DNA of 64,000 bases, taken from Paenibacillus tyrphae. GTDB taxonomy: Bacteria; Bacillota; Bacilli; Paenibacillales; NBRC-103111. Location of the stretch: NCBI RefSeq assembly GCF_027925525.1, contig NZ_BSDJ01000001.1:124001-188000 (forward strand). Reading direction: 5' to 3'. A program made the translations under genes and the position numbers. The notes under the pieces are model-generated. The model worked only from the letters and a program-made list of their open reading frames with translations, made no database searches and had not been told where the DNA came from. Shown piece by piece: positions 61,495 to 64,000 of the stretch (its first letter is position 1; every line of letters begins with the position of its first letter).

Positions 61495-63090
61495 CTACAT
61501 CACGCCGGATCTCGACTTGTACTCCCCGGGCGTGACGCCGATGTATTTTTTGAACACCTTGGAGAAGTACGTCCGGTCCGAATAGCCGCAGCGCAGCGCG
61601 ACGACTTCGATGGAATCCTTCGTCTTCTCCAGCAGGTCGGCGGCGATCTTCATCTTGTACCGGTGGACGTAGTCCGTGAAATTTTCGCCCGAGAGCTTCT
61701 TAAAGTACCGCGAAAAATAGCTCGGGTTCAAATACAAATGCGTCGCAATATCGATCGAGGTGATCGTCTCCGCCAAATGCTGCGCAATGTACTGGTCGAT
61801 CGTCTGCAGCTTTGGCTCCTTGCTCGCCTGCGGCTCCCCGAGCCGTCGGCCGTTCATGATCTGCCGCAGCTTCAGCCCCATCAGCCCGAGCGCATCGCCT
61901 AGTGTCAGCGTCTGCTGCAGACAGGCGTACAGCGTCTCGCCGCTGAACGCCCGGTACTGGAGCTCGACGAGCCGCAGCCTGTCCGCGCACTGATGCACGA
62001 ACGACGCCGGTTCCGGCCGCAGCTCCAGCGCGGAACGACGAATGCCCGCCAGCGCTTTCTCCAGCAGCGCCTCGTCGTGATCCCGGACCGCCTGCGACAG
62101 TTCGGCGTACTCCTGCTCGAACCCCCCGGCTCCCGGATGATACGCTTGCGGCAAGCCGGCCGCGGGCAGCACGGTCACCGGATGCTCCGTGTAGAAAGCG
62201 GCGTAGCGCTGTGCCGCCATGCGGCGATGGGCTGCGCCAATCTCCGTAACTGCCAGTTTGTCGGCACTGGAGCTGGCGAAGAACGTCGTGCCTACGCCGA
62301 GAAATTCTTTACATTTGGCTTGAAGCTTCGTCAAAAATGCCAGCAGATGCTCCTGCGCATTCCATTTCAAGGAAGGCCGGTAATTGAGCAGCACGGCCAA
62401 CCCTTCGCCGTCGTTGAAGGTCGTGATGCCTTCGAACTCGCCCGCCAGCTCGGCTGCAATATTCGCGACGCCGTAACGGATCAGCGGCAGGTCCTTGTGC
62501 GCATAGCGCGAGAGCACGTCGTAATACGACACGTAGCCGAGCGCCAGCAGATACGACGGCTGGTCCCAAACGAGGCCAAGCCGCGCGGCGGAATCGGTCA
62601 GATAAGCGGTATCTCCGCCGCGCAGCAGCTGCTTGAAAAAAGAATCCCGCAGCACATTGGCATGCCGGCTCCAATCCTCGCGGTACGTTAGCTGCTCCGT
62701 CTGCGCTTTCGCCGCGCGCAGAAGTCTCACGGATTTCTCCAAGCTTTGTGCCAGCTGCTCGGCCGTCAGCTCGTCCTTGATCAGGTAATCGTCGACGCTC
62801 AGCTTGAGCGCCTTCTGCGCATAGTGAAAGTCTTCATGGCACGTCAGAAAAATAACCCGCACCTCCGGCCGCCGCAGCAGCATCTCCGAAGCCAGCTCCA
62901 GCCCGTCCATTTGTGGCAGGCCGATATCCGACACGACGAGGTCCGGCCGGAGCTCATCGAACAGCCGCAGCGCCTTGACGCTGGAGTACGTATCCGCGAC
63001 GATTTGCAGGTCGAGCGCATTCCAATCGACTAACTGCTTCAAATATTTCAGCATCGGCACATCGTCGTCGATGATCAGGACTTTGTACAT
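61495..63090 (-). CDS. YesN-type response regulator with AraC output domain
   Basis: A 531-aa regulator. The receiver domain has DDD at 8-10, D55 in LVVSDIGLPQMDG and a lysine in DYLIKDELT. A long middle region follows, and the last 100 residues are an AraC-type double helix-turn-helix (SIDIATHLYLNPSYFSRYFK and VVALRCGYSDRTYFSKVFKK ... GVTPGEYK). It pairs with the sensor kinase encoded 32 bp upstream. Such pairs in Paenibacillus typically control carbohydrate uptake and degradation. Confidence 0.94.
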   Translation of the reverse strand: MYKVLIIDDDVPMLKYLKQLVDWNALDLQIVADTYSSVKALRLFDELRPDLVVSDIGLPQMDGLELASEMLLRRPEVRVIFLTCHEDFHYAQKALKLSVDDYLIKDELTAEQLAQSLEKSVRLLRAAKAQTEQLTYREDWSRHANVLRDSFFKQLLRGGDTAYLTDSAARLGLVWDQPSYLLALGYVSYYDVLSRYAHKDLPLIRYGVANIAAELAGEFEGITTFNDGEGLAVLLNYRPSLKWNAQEHLLAFLTKLQAKCKEFLGVGTTFFASSSADKLAVTEIGAAHRRMAAQRYAAFYTEHPVTVLPAAGLPQAYHPGAGGFEQEYAELSQAVRDHDEALLEKALAGIRRSALELRPEPASFVHQCADRLRLVELQYRAFSGETLYACLQQTLTLGDALGLMGLKLRQIMNGRRLGEPQASKEPKLQTIDQYIAQHLAETITSIDIATHLYLNPSYFSRYFKKLSGENFTDYVHRYKMKIAADLLEKTKDSIEVVALRCGYSDRTYFSKVFKKYIGVTPGEYKSRSGVM

Positions 63091-63122
63091 GACTATCCCC
63101 TCCTGTTGTCCATAGTCGCTCG

Positions 63123-64000
63123 TCAGGCTCGCATATTCAAAATAACGGTCAATCCTCCGGCCGGATTCGCTCGAAGCTTCATCGTCGCATCCGGCCCGTA
63201 CGTCAGCCGAAGCCGCTGCAGCACGTTGATCAGTCCGACCCGCCGGTATGTCTGCGGCTTGTCCGTCTCGGGCCCCTCCAGCATCCGGTTCAGCGCCTCC
63301 CGCTCCCCGTCCGGCATCCCCTCGCCGTTATCTGTCACCCGGATCTCCAGACGCGAGTCCAGCCGTTCGGCCTCGATGTCGATTTTGGCATCGTCCAGCT
63401 TCTCGACAAAGCCGTGCAGCAGCGCATTCTCGACGATCGGCTGCAGCAGCAGCTTCGGCACCTCGAATTCGGCCGCCTCAGTAGCTAAAGTTACCTTCAA
63501 CTCGACGTGTAGCTCGTTGCGCAAACGCATAATGTCCATATAATGCTCAAGCAGCTTGCATTCCGCGGCCAAGGAGGTCGGCTCGTTCACCTTCATGTAC
63601 GCCCGCAGCAGGCTCATCAGCGAATCGATCTGTCGGCTGTGCCGCTGGTCGCCGCCCAGAATCAGGCTGCATTTGATCGAATTAAGCGTATTAATCAAAA
63701 AATGAGGCCGGATTTGCGCGAACAACGCCTGCAGCTCGATTACGCGCTTTTGCTCCTGCTCCTGCTCGATGTTCGTAATGAGCTGCTCGATCTCATCGAG
63801 CATCCGGTTCCACGTCTGTCCGAGCTGGGCAATCTCGTCCTTGCCCTTGCCCTGAAACCGGATCAGCCGGTTCCCTTGGCCGAACTGCTTGGCCATAAAG
63901 TCCAGCTTCTGAATCGGCCGGTGCAGCCGCTTCGCCAGCAGCAGCGACACGATGAAGAACAGCGCAAAAAATGGAACGACGAACAACATGGCCATGTAAA
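63123..64000 (-). CDS. YesM-type sensor histidine kinase, partial
   Basis: The C-terminal 290 or so residues of a sensor kinase. The last transmembrane helix (FVVPFFALFFIVSLLL), a HAMP linker, His_kinase domain with FAQIRPHFLINTLNSIKC (phospho-acceptor His) and HATPase region with LLQPIVENALLHGF and TDNGEGMPDG are present. The extracellular sensor and first helix lie beyond the right edge; full-length YesM proteins are about 580-600 aa. Partner of the YesN-type regulator. Confidence 0.93.
   Translation of the reverse strand, partial: YMAMLFVVPFFALFFIVSLLLAKRLHRPIQKLDFMAKQFGQGNRLIRFQGKGKDEIAQLGQTWNRMLDEIEQLITNIEQEQEQKRVIELQALFAQIRPHFLINTLNSIKCSLILGGDQRHSRQIDSLMSLLRAYMKVNEPTSLAAECKLLEHYMDIMRLRNELHVELKVTLATEAAEFEVPKLLLQPIVENALLHGFVEKLDDAKIDIEAERLDSRLEIRVTDNGEGMPDGEREALNRMLEGPETDKPQTYRRVGLINVLQRLRLTYGPDATMKLRANPAGGLTVILNMRA

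Noticed and set aside
1..64000. CRISPR arrays, tRNA or rRNA genes, integrases, toxin-antitoxin or restriction genes
   Set aside because: I looked for repeat-spacer patterns, cloverleaf-type sequences and the usual protein motifs and found none.

Overview
The window looks like the chromosome of a GC-rich (roughly 55%), spore-forming Gram-positive of the Paenibacillaceae (Paenibacillus/Cohnella type). Indications are strong purine-rich ribosome-binding sites with frequent GTG/TTG starts, a T-box riboswitch, CsoR copper control, CotF-like and YjcZ-like sporulation genes, a YesM/YesN two-component pair beside a DUF2264 protein, Fur-, Fnr- and Rex-type sites, and three chemoreceptor genes. I see no rRNA, tRNA, CRISPR array, phage or intact transposase.

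Layout. 1-5512 (minus strand): an unusual biosynthetic cluster with two ABC-2 permeases, two radical SAM/SPASM enzymes, a Gfo/Idh/MocA oxidoreductase and a free-standing acyl carrier protein, running off the left edge. 5513-8516: an SRPBCC/AHSA1 gene split in two by about 1.76 kb of AT-rich DNA carrying a secreted Kelch-repeat protein. 8517-14403 (minus): a copper block of csoR, copZ, copA, a two-component system and a YtkA-like lipoprotein, with a 165-bp foldback repeat between copA and the response regulator. 14625-19813 (plus): a five-gene nickel/opine-type ABC importer with an operator over its start site. 19864-21376: T-box RNA and aminotransferase. 21404-30281: mixed housekeeping genes including two frameshifted genes. 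30403-33996: two chemoreceptors back to back. 34286-38518: glcDF and a divergent FadR-type regulator. 38580-41811: DUF2325, a Fur-controlled FhuF-like gene with a small ORF ahead of it, a decayed SleB-type hydrolase, a 30-aa YjcZ-like protein, and an Fnr-type promoter followed by DoxX. 41829-46705: molybdate uptake genes with a divergent PBP-type regulator, plus membrane proteins. 46754-53947 (minus): a complete 2-aminoethylphosphonate uptake and degradation operon with a DeoR-family regulator. 54054-64000: L,D-transpeptidase, a third chemoreceptor, CorA, an RlmA-like 23S rRNA methyltransferase behind a 9-codon leader peptide, an acyltransferase, DUF2264, and YesN/YesM (cut at the right edge).

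Most interesting. (1) The rlmA-like gene is preceded by a leader encoding MIIQFIRYR, which ends in an Arg-X-Arg macrolide-arrest-type motif. The leader's 3' part can pair over about 19 of 20 bases with the segment directly before the methyltransferase Shine-Dalgarno. This is the architecture of drug-inducible translational attenuation, on a methyltransferase family not usually linked to it. (2) The left-edge cluster combines carrier-protein chemistry with two SPASM radical SAM enzymes and looks like an uncharacterised natural-product or cell-surface pathway. (3) Four decayed genes (AHSA1, DUF1835, APH-like, SleB-like) can be reconstructed from fragments in different frames. All functional assignments are read from sequence motifs alone; no database search was run.
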